Below are positions 1 through 5,201 of a stretch of 8,679 nt of DNA, piece after piece (position 1 is the first letter of the stretch; each line of letters starts with the position of its first letter). The notes beneath the pieces are model-generated. The model did not search any database and was not told where the DNA came from. It saw only the letters and a program-made list of their open reading frames with translations. The DNA lies in assembly GCA_027295435.1 (NCBI GenBank), contig JAPUKX010000344.1, positions 1 to 8,679 of the forward strand, written 5' to 3'. This DNA is from Planctomycetota bacterium. GTDB lineage: Bacteria; Planctomycetota; Phycisphaerae; Phycisphaerales; SM1A02. Made by a program: the position numbers and the translations under genes.

Positions 1-202
1 CGATAGCCGGATCAAAGTGCGACTGGTGGTTGGCGACGTACACGATGGGGCCGCGCCGCGGCACATGCGCCCGGCCGGCGCACCGCAGCCGATACACCAC
101 CCAGAACGCACCGCGTACGAGATTGGCCACGGCTGTCCACCAGAACAGGACGGCGAAGGCGGACCGCGTGGGGGCCCGGCGTCGAACGTCAAAGATGCTC
201 AC
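1..202 (-). CDS. plsC: 1-acyl-sn-glycerol-3-phosphate acyltransferase (PlsC family), N-terminal part
   Basis: The first 67 codons of a gene that runs off the left edge. It starts with GTG at 202-200 and reads VSIFDVRRRAP, then a hydrophobic stretch (about residues 15-37, FAVLFWWTAVANL) that fits a membrane anchor. The phospholipid acyltransferase motif I follows: NHQSHFD at residues 58-64, with the HX4D pair at H59 and D64. Family members transfer an acyl chain from acyl-ACP or acyl-CoA to lysophosphatidate at the inner membrane, giving phosphatidate. The GTG overlaps the cmk stop codon (GTGA), so translation is probably coupled to cmk; this is also why I chose this start. Motifs II-IV lie outside the window, so the exact acyl acceptor cannot be judged. 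A cmk-plsC pairing is known in several bacterial phyla. Confidence 0.85.
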   Translation of the reverse strand, partial: MSIFDVRRRAPTRSAFAVLFWWTAVANLVRGAFWVVYRLRCAGRAHVPRRGPIVYVANHQSHFDPAI

Positions 203-915
203 CGCTTGAACCCGGCATCGGGCAGTTTCTCTCGGGCGATCGTCTCCAGCGCATCGACCACCTGCTCAGCCGTGTGATCGCTGGTATCGATCTCGATGGC
301 GCCGGGCGGCCGCACGAGGGGCCCGTCAGCCCGGCCGGAATCCAGCCGATCGCGCTCGAGGATGTCGCGCTCGATGAGGTCCCGGTCAACGCGCAGCCCG
401 GCCTGCACCAACTGCCGAGCCCGCCGCGCCGCCCGCACGTTCAGCTCGGCATCGAGGTAAAACCGCAGCCCAGCATCGGGGAACACCACCGAACCCTGAT
501 CCCGGCCTTCCGTGACCAGTCTAGGATGACGCTCGGCGACGCGCCGTTGTTGCTCGACAAGCTCACTGCGAAGCGCACGCTGCGCCGCCGCGATCGAGAC
601 GATATCGCTGACATCCGATTCACGGATCCGCCGGCTGACATCGCGGTCGCCCAGCATCATCGGCGGCGGATCGGTTCGGAAGTCGAAGTGTAAGTCCGCC
701 GCCTGCACAGCCGCAGCCAGGGCCGGGCCGTCATGAGGATCGATATCCTGTTCGATGGCGATCAATGCACCGGCACGATACATCGCGCCGGTGTCGAGGA
801 ACTCCAGACCAAGTCGCAAAGCGAGAAGGTGGGCGACCGTTGACTTGCCGGTACCGGCCGGACCGTCGATGGTGATGATCACTCCCTGGGGGTGCTGGGG
901 GTTGTGCGAGGACAT
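199..915 (-). CDS. cmk: cytidylate kinase (CMP/dCMP kinase)
   Basis: A complete 238-residue protein of normal family length. It phosphorylates CMP and dCMP with ATP in the cytoplasm, recycling CMP released by phospholipid synthesis and RNA turnover. The P-loop is GPAGTGKS at residues 18-25, inside the family signature ITIDGPAGTGKSTVA. The substrate-binding signature LDTGAMYRAG follows near residue 40. The later motif EGRDQGSVVFPDA corresponds to the usual (D/E)GRDxGTVVFP. The ATG at 915-913 places the P-loop where it normally sits. The gene begins 12 nt after the stop of the upstream TIM-barrel gene and its stop overlaps the start of plsC, so it is the middle gene of an operon. No Shine-Dalgarno sequence is visible in the 12-nt gap, which suggests coupling to the upstream gene. 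Confidence 0.96.
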   Translation of the reverse strand: MSSHNPQHPQGVIITIDGPAGTGKSTVAHLLALRLGLEFLDTGAMYRAGALIAIEQDIDPHDGPALAAAVQAADLHFDFRTDPPPMMLGDRDVSRRIRESDVSDIVSIAAAQRALRSELVEQQRRVAERHPRLVTEGRDQGSVVFPDAGLRFYLDAELNVRAARRARQLVQAGLRVDRDLIERDILERDRLDSGRADGPLVRPPGAIEIDTSDHTAEQVVDALETIAREKLPDAGFKR

Positions 916-927
916 CAGGCGGCTCGG

Positions 928-1734
928 TCATTTTGGGCGTTCGTTGGCGTCGATGGCCTGCTGCAGGATCTTTCGGGCACTTTCGATGTTGGTGAGGGGG
1001 TCGCCGTCGCCGACGTAGTTGATCGCCAGGGTGTTGACGAAGCCCACGCCGCGAATCGCCTCCACGCCTTGTGCCAGATCATAGCCCTTGTGTGTGCCTC
1101 GCCGATTGAATCCGTTGACGGAGGCATGCACCGCCCCCGCGTAGGGAGCCAGTTTTCGCAGGGTCTCAACCAGATCGCCGGACGCCGCAGCATGGGCGAA
1201 ATCGGGCAGGGACCCGATGCGAAAGCCGCCGATGCGCTTCAGCAGATCGGTGAGGCGGTCCGGCGCGTCGGTCAACCCGGCATGTGGCGCAAGCAGCAGG
1301 TTCAGTTCGAGTCGCTCGACGCCGGGCATGACGGCCTTCAGCTCGGTTGCGGTCAGCTCAAGCGCCTCATCGGTGTCCGGGGCGTCACTGCGAACTGCTA
1401 GGGCGTTGCACCCCAGCCGGTTCGCCGCCACGGCCAACCGGTGCACGCGCTCCGCGGCAGCCTGGCGTACATCTAAGAGGGGGTCGGCGAACCGTAGCGG
1501 CGGGTCTTCGATCAGCACTAGGCAGGGGCAACCGGCCTTATCGCCCCGGTCACGCAGTTGGTCCAGATCGGCTAACGACCAGCCCGCCAGCATCGACGAC
1601 GGCACATTCAGCCCCCGCAACTGCAACTGCGTGATGGTGAAGCTCGGCAGATCCAGCAACGACACCGAGCCCTTTCCGGTCGTTGAGACGAGCTTGCGAA
1701 GTGAACTCGCAGCGAGGGTGAGGAGCATGGTCAT
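928..1734 (-). CDS. sugar-phosphate isomerase/epimerase-like TIM-barrel protein
   Basis: A 268-residue protein resembling the xylose isomerase-like / AP endonuclease family 2 barrel. Family-like segments in order: GLNVPSSMLAGWSLADLD (41-58), CPCLVLIED (69-77), LELNLLLAPHAG (142-153), LPDF (176-179), VHASVNGF (202-209) and a closing INYVGDGDP (238-246). The D of LPDF and the H of VHAS match usual metal-ligand positions. The Glu of the usual ENHGG segment and the Glu of the usual IEYEG segment seem replaced (LAPHAG and INYVG), so catalysis is uncertain. No signal peptide is evident. The start may be either ATG at 1734 or the one at 1728; neither has a clear ribosome site. It lies first in the operon with cmk and plsC, 12 nt before cmk. 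The substrate is unknown. Confidence 0.75.
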   Translation of the reverse strand: MTMLLTLAASSLRKLVSTTGKGSVSLLDLPSFTITQLQLRGLNVPSSMLAGWSLADLDQLRDRGDKAGCPCLVLIEDPPLRFADPLLDVRQAAAERVHRLAVAANRLGCNALAVRSDAPDTDEALELTATELKAVMPGVERLELNLLLAPHAGLTDAPDRLTDLLKRIGGFRIGSLPDFAHAAASGDLVETLRKLAPYAGAVHASVNGFNRRGTHKGYDLAQGVEAIRGVGFVNTLAINYVGDGDPLTNIESARKILQQAIDANERPK

Positions 1735-1760
1735 CTGTACCGCTGGTCCAGTCTGTGACG

Positions 1761-1787
1761 AGTCTGCGGCGACAACCGCCGCAGGCT
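1761..1787. repeat. inverted repeat, 8-bp perfect stem extendable to 11 bp
   Basis: The arms CTGCGGCG and CGCCGCAG surround a 5-nt loop (ACAAC on the plus strand). As plus-strand RNA the stem extends to 11 bp, with one G-U pair; as minus-strand RNA the same position is an A-C mismatch. It lies 27-53 nt upstream of the TIM-barrel start, so it would fall in that gene's leader. No T-run follows on either strand. Confidence 0.7.
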
Positions 1788-1848
1788 AGCCCACGCCGAT
1801 TGCCAAGTCCAATTCCGGGCCGACGACCCCTGGGCCGCAAAGCGCAAA

Positions 1849-1880
1849 GAAAACGCCGACCAAGACCGGCCGACGTTTTC
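1849..1880. repeat. inverted repeat GAAAACG / CGTTTTC
   Basis: Perfect 7-nt arms, with a shorter GCCG/CGGC pairing possible inside. On the minus strand the right arm runs into TTTGCGCTTT, giving a weak terminator- or attenuator-like look within the leader of the TIM-barrel/cmk/plsC operon. On the plus strand no T-run follows. Confidence 0.55.
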
Positions 1881-1910
1881 CGGAGGGGAGAAAGATTCAC
1901 CAACAGGTTA

Positions 1911-1931
1911 GGCCGGGCGGTCGTCCCGGTC
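1911..1931. repeat. short GC-rich inverted repeat
   Basis: GGCCGGG and CCCGGTC flank a 7-nt loop. On the plus strand this gives 7 bp including one G-U pair; on the minus strand it gives 5 bp plus an A-C mismatch. It lies just downstream of the candidate minus-strand -10 element. Confidence 0.5.
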
Positions 1932-1936
1932 GCTCG

Positions 1937-1964
1937 ATCATAGTGCTTGGTCCGGTAAACGCAA
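1937..1964 (-). promoter_or_regulatory. candidate promoter of the TIM-barrel/cmk/plsC operon
   Basis: On the minus strand, TATGAT (1942-1937) is one base from the consensus -10. It is preceded, at 16-nt spacing, by TTGCGT (1964-1959), a weak -35. Transcription would begin near 1930, leaving a leader of about 195 nt that holds the hairpins at 1849-1880 and 1761-1787. TAGAAT at 1984-1979 is an alternative -10 but lacks a good -35. Confidence 0.3.
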
Positions 1965-1992
1965 CGAAAACTTTATTTATTCTACCCATCTT

Positions 1993-2015
1993 CACTGGGG
2001 TAAAGGCCCCAAGTG
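1993..2015 (+). repeat. hairpin in the far upstream region of gcvH, with an alternative pairing
   Basis: CACTGGGG (1993-2000) pairs with CCCC plus AGTG (2007-2015, one bulged A), around the loop TAAAGG. The CCCC arm can instead pair with GGGG at 2021-2024, so two stems compete for it. It sits just downstream of the AT-rich patch at 1960-1985. It would be in the gcvH leader only if transcription starts that far upstream. Confidence 0.45.
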
Positions 2016-2086
2016 CTTTCGGGGACTGATGTTTAGCCTCACGGCGTCCGCGGCCCAATGTTTGGCCGGGGCTGGGGACCACCCGG

Positions 2087-2114
2087 TTGGCGCGACCGCC
2101 TCTGTAACTATGAT
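2087..2114 (+). promoter_or_regulatory. candidate gcvH promoter
   Basis: TTGGCG (2087-2092) and TATGAT (2109-2114) are separated by 16 nt; the second is one base from the -10 consensus. Transcription would start near 2121, giving a leader of about 25 nt before ATG 2146. If it is real, ATG 2029 and ATG 2110 cannot be used from this transcript, which supports the shorter gcvH. Confidence 0.4.
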
Positions 2115-2130
2115 AGCGGCCTCGCCCCCC

Positions 2131-2135
2131 GGGAG
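2131..2135 (+). promoter_or_regulatory. candidate ribosome binding site of gcvH
   Basis: GGGAG ends 10 nt before ATG 2146, a slightly long spacing. It overlaps the 8-nt palindrome GGAGCTCC. It supports ATG 2146 as the start, together with the protein's length and the upstream promoter-like sequence. Confidence 0.4.
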
Positions 2136-2145
2136 CTCCTCCTCA

Positions 2146-2532
2146 ATGCCCAGCCCAACCGCATGCCGCTTCTCCGAGACGCATGAATGGCACCATCTGG
2201 ACGGCGATGTCGTCACCCTAGGCATCACCCAATATGCCGCAGATGAACTGACCGATGTCACCTATGTCGAGATGAAACCGCTGGGATCGAACATTGTTCC
2301 CGGCGATTCGGTCGGCGAAGTCGAATCCGTCAAGACGACCAGCGAGGTGTATTCAGCCGTCGGCGGCGAGATTGTTGACGTCAACAGGGCGCTGAGCGAC
2401 GATCCTTCCATGGTCAACTCGGATCCATTCAGTGCAGGATGGTTGGTGAAGATCCGCACTTCAGATCCGTCGCCGCTTGATGGACTGATGGATCATGCGG
2501 CCTACGAGCAACGGTTCTCGGTGAAGAAGTGA
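2146..2532 (+). CDS. gcvH: glycine cleavage system H protein
   Basis: A 128-residue protein of typical H-protein length. H protein carries a lipoyl arm that accepts the aminomethyl group from P protein and shuttles it to T and L proteins during glycine oxidation; it can also be a lipoate source. The family opening (R)FSETHEW is at residues 8-15. The lipoyl site is GEVESVKTTSEVYSAVGGEI, with the modified lysine at residue 63, close to the usual 64. WLVKI and the C-terminal LMDHAAYEQRF also match. The frame stays open back to ATG 2029, but the extra 39 residues look like untranslated leader, so I use ATG 2146. No gcvP, gcvT or lipoylation gene is visible in the window. The uvrB start follows about 100 nt later. 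Confidence 0.94.
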   Translation: MPSPTACRFSETHEWHHLDGDVVTLGITQYAADELTDVTYVEMKPLGSNIVPGDSVGEVESVKTTSEVYSAVGGEIVDVNRALSDDPSMVNSDPFSAGWLVKIRTSDPSPLDGLMDHAAYEQRFSVKK

Positions 2533-2549
2533 CCGCGCTTGGAGGGGCG

Positions 2550-2588
2550 ATGTCTTGCGGTGCGGCTTGCCCCGGCGAGCGGCAGTAA
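2550..2588 (+). CDS. possible 12-codon mini-ORF between gcvH and uvrB
   Basis: ATG at 2550 is preceded by GGAGG (2541-2545) with 4 nt between, one of the clearest Shine-Dalgarno sequences in the window. The frame reads MSCGAACPGERQ and ends in TAA at 2586-2588. It holds two cysteines and starts 18 nt after the gcvH stop, so it would be read from the gcvH transcript. Nothing else supports it. It could be a small peptide, a chance ORF, or a leader for readthrough into uvrB. Confidence 0.25.
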   Translation: MSCGAACPGERQ

Positions 2589-2623
2589 GGCCTGGCTATG
2601 TCCGGCCGGGCATATCTGGGCGA

Positions 2624-2629
2624 TACAAT
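2624..2629 (+). promoter_or_regulatory. candidate uvrB -10 element, leaderless arrangement
   Basis: TACAAT is one base from TATAAT and ends exactly 6 nt before ATG 2636, so transcription would start at or next to the A of the start codon. No good -35 hexamer is visible at 16-18 nt spacing. No recognisable SOS operator is seen. Confidence 0.45.
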
Positions 2630-2635
2630 GATGTG

Positions 2636-4768
2636 ATGAGCGGCCCACCGTCCTCGCAGCGTCTGCGCATCAAGAGCGAGTTGACGCCCACTGGCGATCA
2701 GCCGGCGGCGATCGATGCGCTGGCCGGAGGCATCGTCTCTGGCAAAGGCCATCTGACTCTCCTCGGGGCCACTGGAACCGGCAAGACGTTCACGATGGCC
2801 AATGTCATCGAACGGGTTCAAAAGCCCACGCTGATCATCAGCCACAACAAGACGCTGGCCGCCCAACTCTACGAAGAAATGCACGAGCTGTTTCCCGGCA
2901 ACGCGGTCAGTTACTTCGTCAGCTACTACGACTACTACCAGCCGGAGGCGTACATCGCTCAGCGGGACATCTATATCGAAAAGGATGCGTCACGCAACGA
3001 CGATCTCGATCGGCTCCGCCTGGCCGCCACGAGCACCCTGCTGTCGCGCGATGATGTGATCGTCATCGCCTCGGTGAGCTGCATCTTCGGCTTGGGCTCG
3101 CCGACGGATTATCAGGAGCACGTCCTGGCCGTGCGGCGCGGTGAGACAATCGATCGGCGGACGCTGCTGCTATCGCTGGCCAACATGCAATATGCTCGCG
3201 CCGAAGTGGAGTTCAAGCGCGGGCAGTTCCGGGTGCGGGGCGATGTCATCGAGGTATACGCCGCGTATGAGAAGTATGCGATTCGCATTGAGCTCTTGGG
3301 CGATGAGATCGATCGCCTGGAGCTGATCCACCCCACCAGCGGCGAGGTACTGGCCGAGGAGAACCAGGTCTTCATCTTCCCCGCCGTGCACTATCTGATG
3401 CCGCAGGATCGCCTGGAGTCGGCGCTGGCGAGCATTCGGACGGAGCTTGACCAGCGCGTAATGCAGCTGCGCAGCGAAGGAAAGCTGTTGGAAGCACAGC
3501 GGTTATTGGCACGAACAAAATACGACCTCGAAATGATCGAAGAAGTCGGCTACTGCTCGGGCATCGAGAACTATTCGCGCCACCTCGACGGCCGGGCGGC
3601 CGGCGAAAGGCCGTACACGCTGTTGGATTACTTCCGTCACATCCCCGGCCGCAACACGGACGACTGGCTGGTGTTTATTGACGAATCGCACGCCGCCATT
3701 CCCCAACTCCGGGGGATGTACCATGGCGACCGGAGTCGCAAGCAGGTCCTGGTCGATCACGGCTTTCGGCTGCCCAGCGCTCTGGACAACCGCCCGTTGC
3801 GGTTCGAGGAGTTCCAGCAGATCGTTGGGCAGGTGGTGTACGTCTCCGCCACGCCCGGGCCGTACGAGCTCCAGCAATGCCACGGCGAGATCGTCGAGCA
3901 GATCATCAGGCCGACCGGCCTTGCGGACCCACCGATTGAGGTCAAATCGGCCCAAGGGCAGGTCGCCGACATCATCGAGCAGTGCGCCACGCGGGCCCAG
4001 CGCAGCGAGCGGGCGCTGATCACCGTACTGACCAAACGCCTCGCTGAGGATCTCACCAACTACCTGCACGACCATGGCCTGTCGGTGCGCTACCTGCACA
4101 GCGAAATCGACACTCTCAAACGCCTGGAGATACTGCGCGAACTACGACAAGGGGTCTTTGACGTGCTGGTCGGAGTGAACCTGTTGCGGGAGGGGTTGGA
4201 CCTTCCGGAGGTTTCGTTGGTGTGCATCGTTGACGCGGACAAGGCCGGCTTCCTTCGCAGCGAGACGAGTCTCATTCAGACCATGGGGCGCGCCGCCCGC
4301 AACCTCAACTCCCAGGTCATCATGTACGCCGACACCGTCACCCCGCAGATGCAGGCGGCGATTGATGAAACCCAACGTCGCCGAACCAAGCAGCTGGCCT
4401 ACAACGAGGCGCACGGGATCACCGCCCGGACGATCAAGAAGGCCATTCGCCGCGGTATCGAGCAGGAATTGCAGGCCCACAAGACTGCTCGTACCGCCGT
4501 CGGCCGAAAGACCGATGCCCAGGGGTACGATCGTGATGAGCTGGTCCGCCTGCTGACCGAAGAGATGATTCAAGCCGCCGATCGTTTGGCGTTCGAGGAG
4601 GCGGCGGAGTTGCGCGATCAGATCACAGCACTCAAAGAGGAGCCGGCAAGCGGCCTCGCCGGGTCGTCCGGCCCGGAGGAGGTTGATCCGCCCACGCTCA
4701 AACCGGGGATGGCCCGGTCGAGGGCGGGGATGACCGGCAAACGCCGGCGCAAGCGCGCTGCGTTCTAG
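2636..4768 (+). CDS. uvrB: excinuclease ABC subunit B
   Basis: A 710-residue UvrB, somewhat longer than the usual 670 or so. UvrB receives damaged DNA from UvrA, verifies the lesion by inserting its beta-hairpin, and recruits UvrC for incision. Visible in order: TPTGDQPAAI (17-26); Walker A GATGTGKT (44-51); the tyrosine-rich hairpin YYDYYQPEAY (97-106); Walker B DESH (349-352); SATP (404-407); helicase motif V around NLLREGLDLPEV (515-526); motif VI QTMGRAARN (548-556); and a UVR domain (about 640-670) that contacts UvrC. A basic tail follows, ending in KRRRKRAAF. The frame is open back to a TTG at 2555, but those 27 residues are not UvrB-like. ATG 2636 (or the adjacent GTG 2633) fits the family N-terminus and the upstream -10 element. 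Confidence 0.97.
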   Translation: MSGPPSSQRLRIKSELTPTGDQPAAIDALAGGIVSGKGHLTLLGATGTGKTFTMANVIERVQKPTLIISHNKTLAAQLYEEMHELFPGNAVSYFVSYYDYYQPEAYIAQRDIYIEKDASRNDDLDRLRLAATSTLLSRDDVIVIASVSCIFGLGSPTDYQEHVLAVRRGETIDRRTLLLSLANMQYARAEVEFKRGQFRVRGDVIEVYAAYEKYAIRIELLGDEIDRLELIHPTSGEVLAEENQVFIFPAVHYLMPQDRLESALASIRTELDQRVMQLRSEGKLLEAQRLLARTKYDLEMIEEVGYCSGIENYSRHLDGRAAGERPYTLLDYFRHIPGRNTDDWLVFIDESHAAIPQLRGMYHGDRSRKQVLVDHGFRLPSALDNRPLRFEEFQQIVGQVVYVSATPGPYELQQCHGEIVEQIIRPTGLADPPIEVKSAQGQVADIIEQCATRAQRSERALITVLTKRLAEDLTNYLHDHGLSVRYLHSEIDTLKRLEILRELRQGVFDVLVGVNLLREGLDLPEVSLVCIVDADKAGFLRSETSLIQTMGRAARNLNSQVIMYADTVTPQMQAAIDETQRRRTKQLAYNEAHGITARTIKKAIRRGIEQELQAHKTARTAVGRKTDAQGYDRDELVRLLTEEMIQAADRLAFEEAAELRDQITALKEEPASGLAGSSGPEEVDPPTLKPGMARSRAGMTGKRRRKRAAF

Positions 4769-5047
4769 GCGAAGCTGACCCGTCTACGCGGCGACCTGCG
4801 TCCTCTGGGAGGTCTCGGGTCCAACGGGGTCGACAGTGTTGACGTCGGCTGGGCTTTCTCGCAGGCGAATCTGACGGGTGGCCCGCTCAAGGACCTCCGA
4901 TTCGGCCGGGCTGCCCCATGACCACGGCCAAGCTTCGGCCGGCCGCGGGTCAGTCGTCCCGCTCGTCTGCCCATTGTTCGCTCTCGGAGTCATGCGTGGC
5001 CTTGCGGTGGTTGGGGTGTGTTTCGCGGCGCTGCTCCACCCGGATGC

Positions 5048-5067
5048 ATGAAAAGGGGCCTTTTCAT
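5048..5067. repeat. near-perfect inverted repeat between uvrB and purD
   Basis: ATGAAAAGG and CCTTTTCAT form 9-nt arms separated by only GG. The A-run, G/C centre and T-run read similarly on both strands. It could be a weak bidirectional terminator or a binding site for a dimeric regulator. An alternative fold pairs GGATG at 5042-5046 with CATCC at 5065-5069. It stands about 280 nt past the uvrB stop and 135 nt before purD. Confidence 0.5.
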
Positions 5068-5166
5068 CCTCGGCCGAATGAGATCGCCCCTGGACCGATT
5101 CTCCCGGATTACGACGAACTAGCGTTGACTCGCCAGCCTCAGCGCGCGAGCGTCAGACCTCCGCAT

Positions 5167-5195
5167 GTGACCGTGGCGCACGGCGTCGCTAGACT
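5167..5195 (+). promoter_or_regulatory. candidate purD promoter, leaderless arrangement
   Basis: GTGACC (5167-5172, -35-like) and TAGACT (5190-5195, -10-like) are spaced by exactly 17 nt. The -10 ends 6 nt before ATG 5202, so the predicted transcript begins at the start codon. No Shine-Dalgarno sequence is present. Confidence 0.5.
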
Positions 5196-5201
5196 TTGCC
5201 C

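Larger units (their letters stand above)
1735..2145. other. divergent intergenic region with hairpins and candidate promoters
   Basis: About 410 bases between the divergently transcribed TIM-barrel operon and gcvH. No convincing protein is encoded. It contains inverted repeats at 1761-1787, 1849-1880, 1911-1931 and 1993-2015. There is an AT-rich patch around 1960-1985, against a GC-rich background, and candidate promoters facing both ways. An open frame upstream of gcvH from ATG 2029 is in frame with gcvH but shows no homology in its first 39 residues. I see no match to a riboswitch class I know, including the glycine aptamer that might be expected near a glycine-cleavage gene. Confidence 0.7.
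4769..5201. other. intergenic region between uvrB and purD
   Basis: About 430 bases with no supported gene. It contains short inverted repeats at 4829-4843 (GTCGAC/GTTGAC), 4925-4941 (CGGCC/GGCCG) and 5048-5067 (see separate entry), and the purD promoter at its right end. Frames on the minus strand stay open (for example from 5152 to 4784), but the products are proline/serine/arginine-rich without recognisable motifs. This is common for non-coding GC-rich DNA. A degraded gene cannot be excluded. Confidence 0.6.

Noticed and set aside
1550..1903. Minus-strand frame of 117 residues upstream of and overlapping the TIM-barrel gene.
   Set aside because: It overlaps about 185 nt of a well-supported gene on the same strand in another frame and shows no motif; it is a shadow frame.
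1947..1983. Plus-strand promoter TTGGTC with TTTATT or TATTCT in the AT-rich patch.
   Set aside because: The spacings (19 nt or more) are outside the usual range, so I did not list it as a feature, although the AT-rich patch remains suggestive.
1942..2018. Direct repeat AGTGCTT at 1942-1948 and 2012-2018.
   Set aside because: Seven matching bases over a 70-nt distance are easily expected by chance.
1860..2145. Glycine or c-di-GMP riboswitch upstream of gcvH.
   Set aside because: I looked for the conserved core segments of these aptamers and did not find them; CAAAGC-like fragments near 1838 lack the remaining parts.
2555..2635. 27-residue N-terminal extension of uvrB from TTG 2555.
   Set aside because: Not UvrB-like, and it covers the -10 element at 2624-2629; ATG 2636 fits the family N-terminus.
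3678..4019. Arg/Ser-rich frames inside uvrB and on the opposite strands of purD and the malic enzyme gene.
   Set aside because: They are shadows of strongly supported genes and carry no recognisable domain.
4784..5152. Long open minus-strand frame (up to 123 codons; ATG at 4993 gives 69 residues).
   Set aside because: No start codon with a ribosome site or promoter-like element near it. The product is Pro/Ser/Arg-rich with no motif, and such frames are common in GC-rich non-coding DNA.
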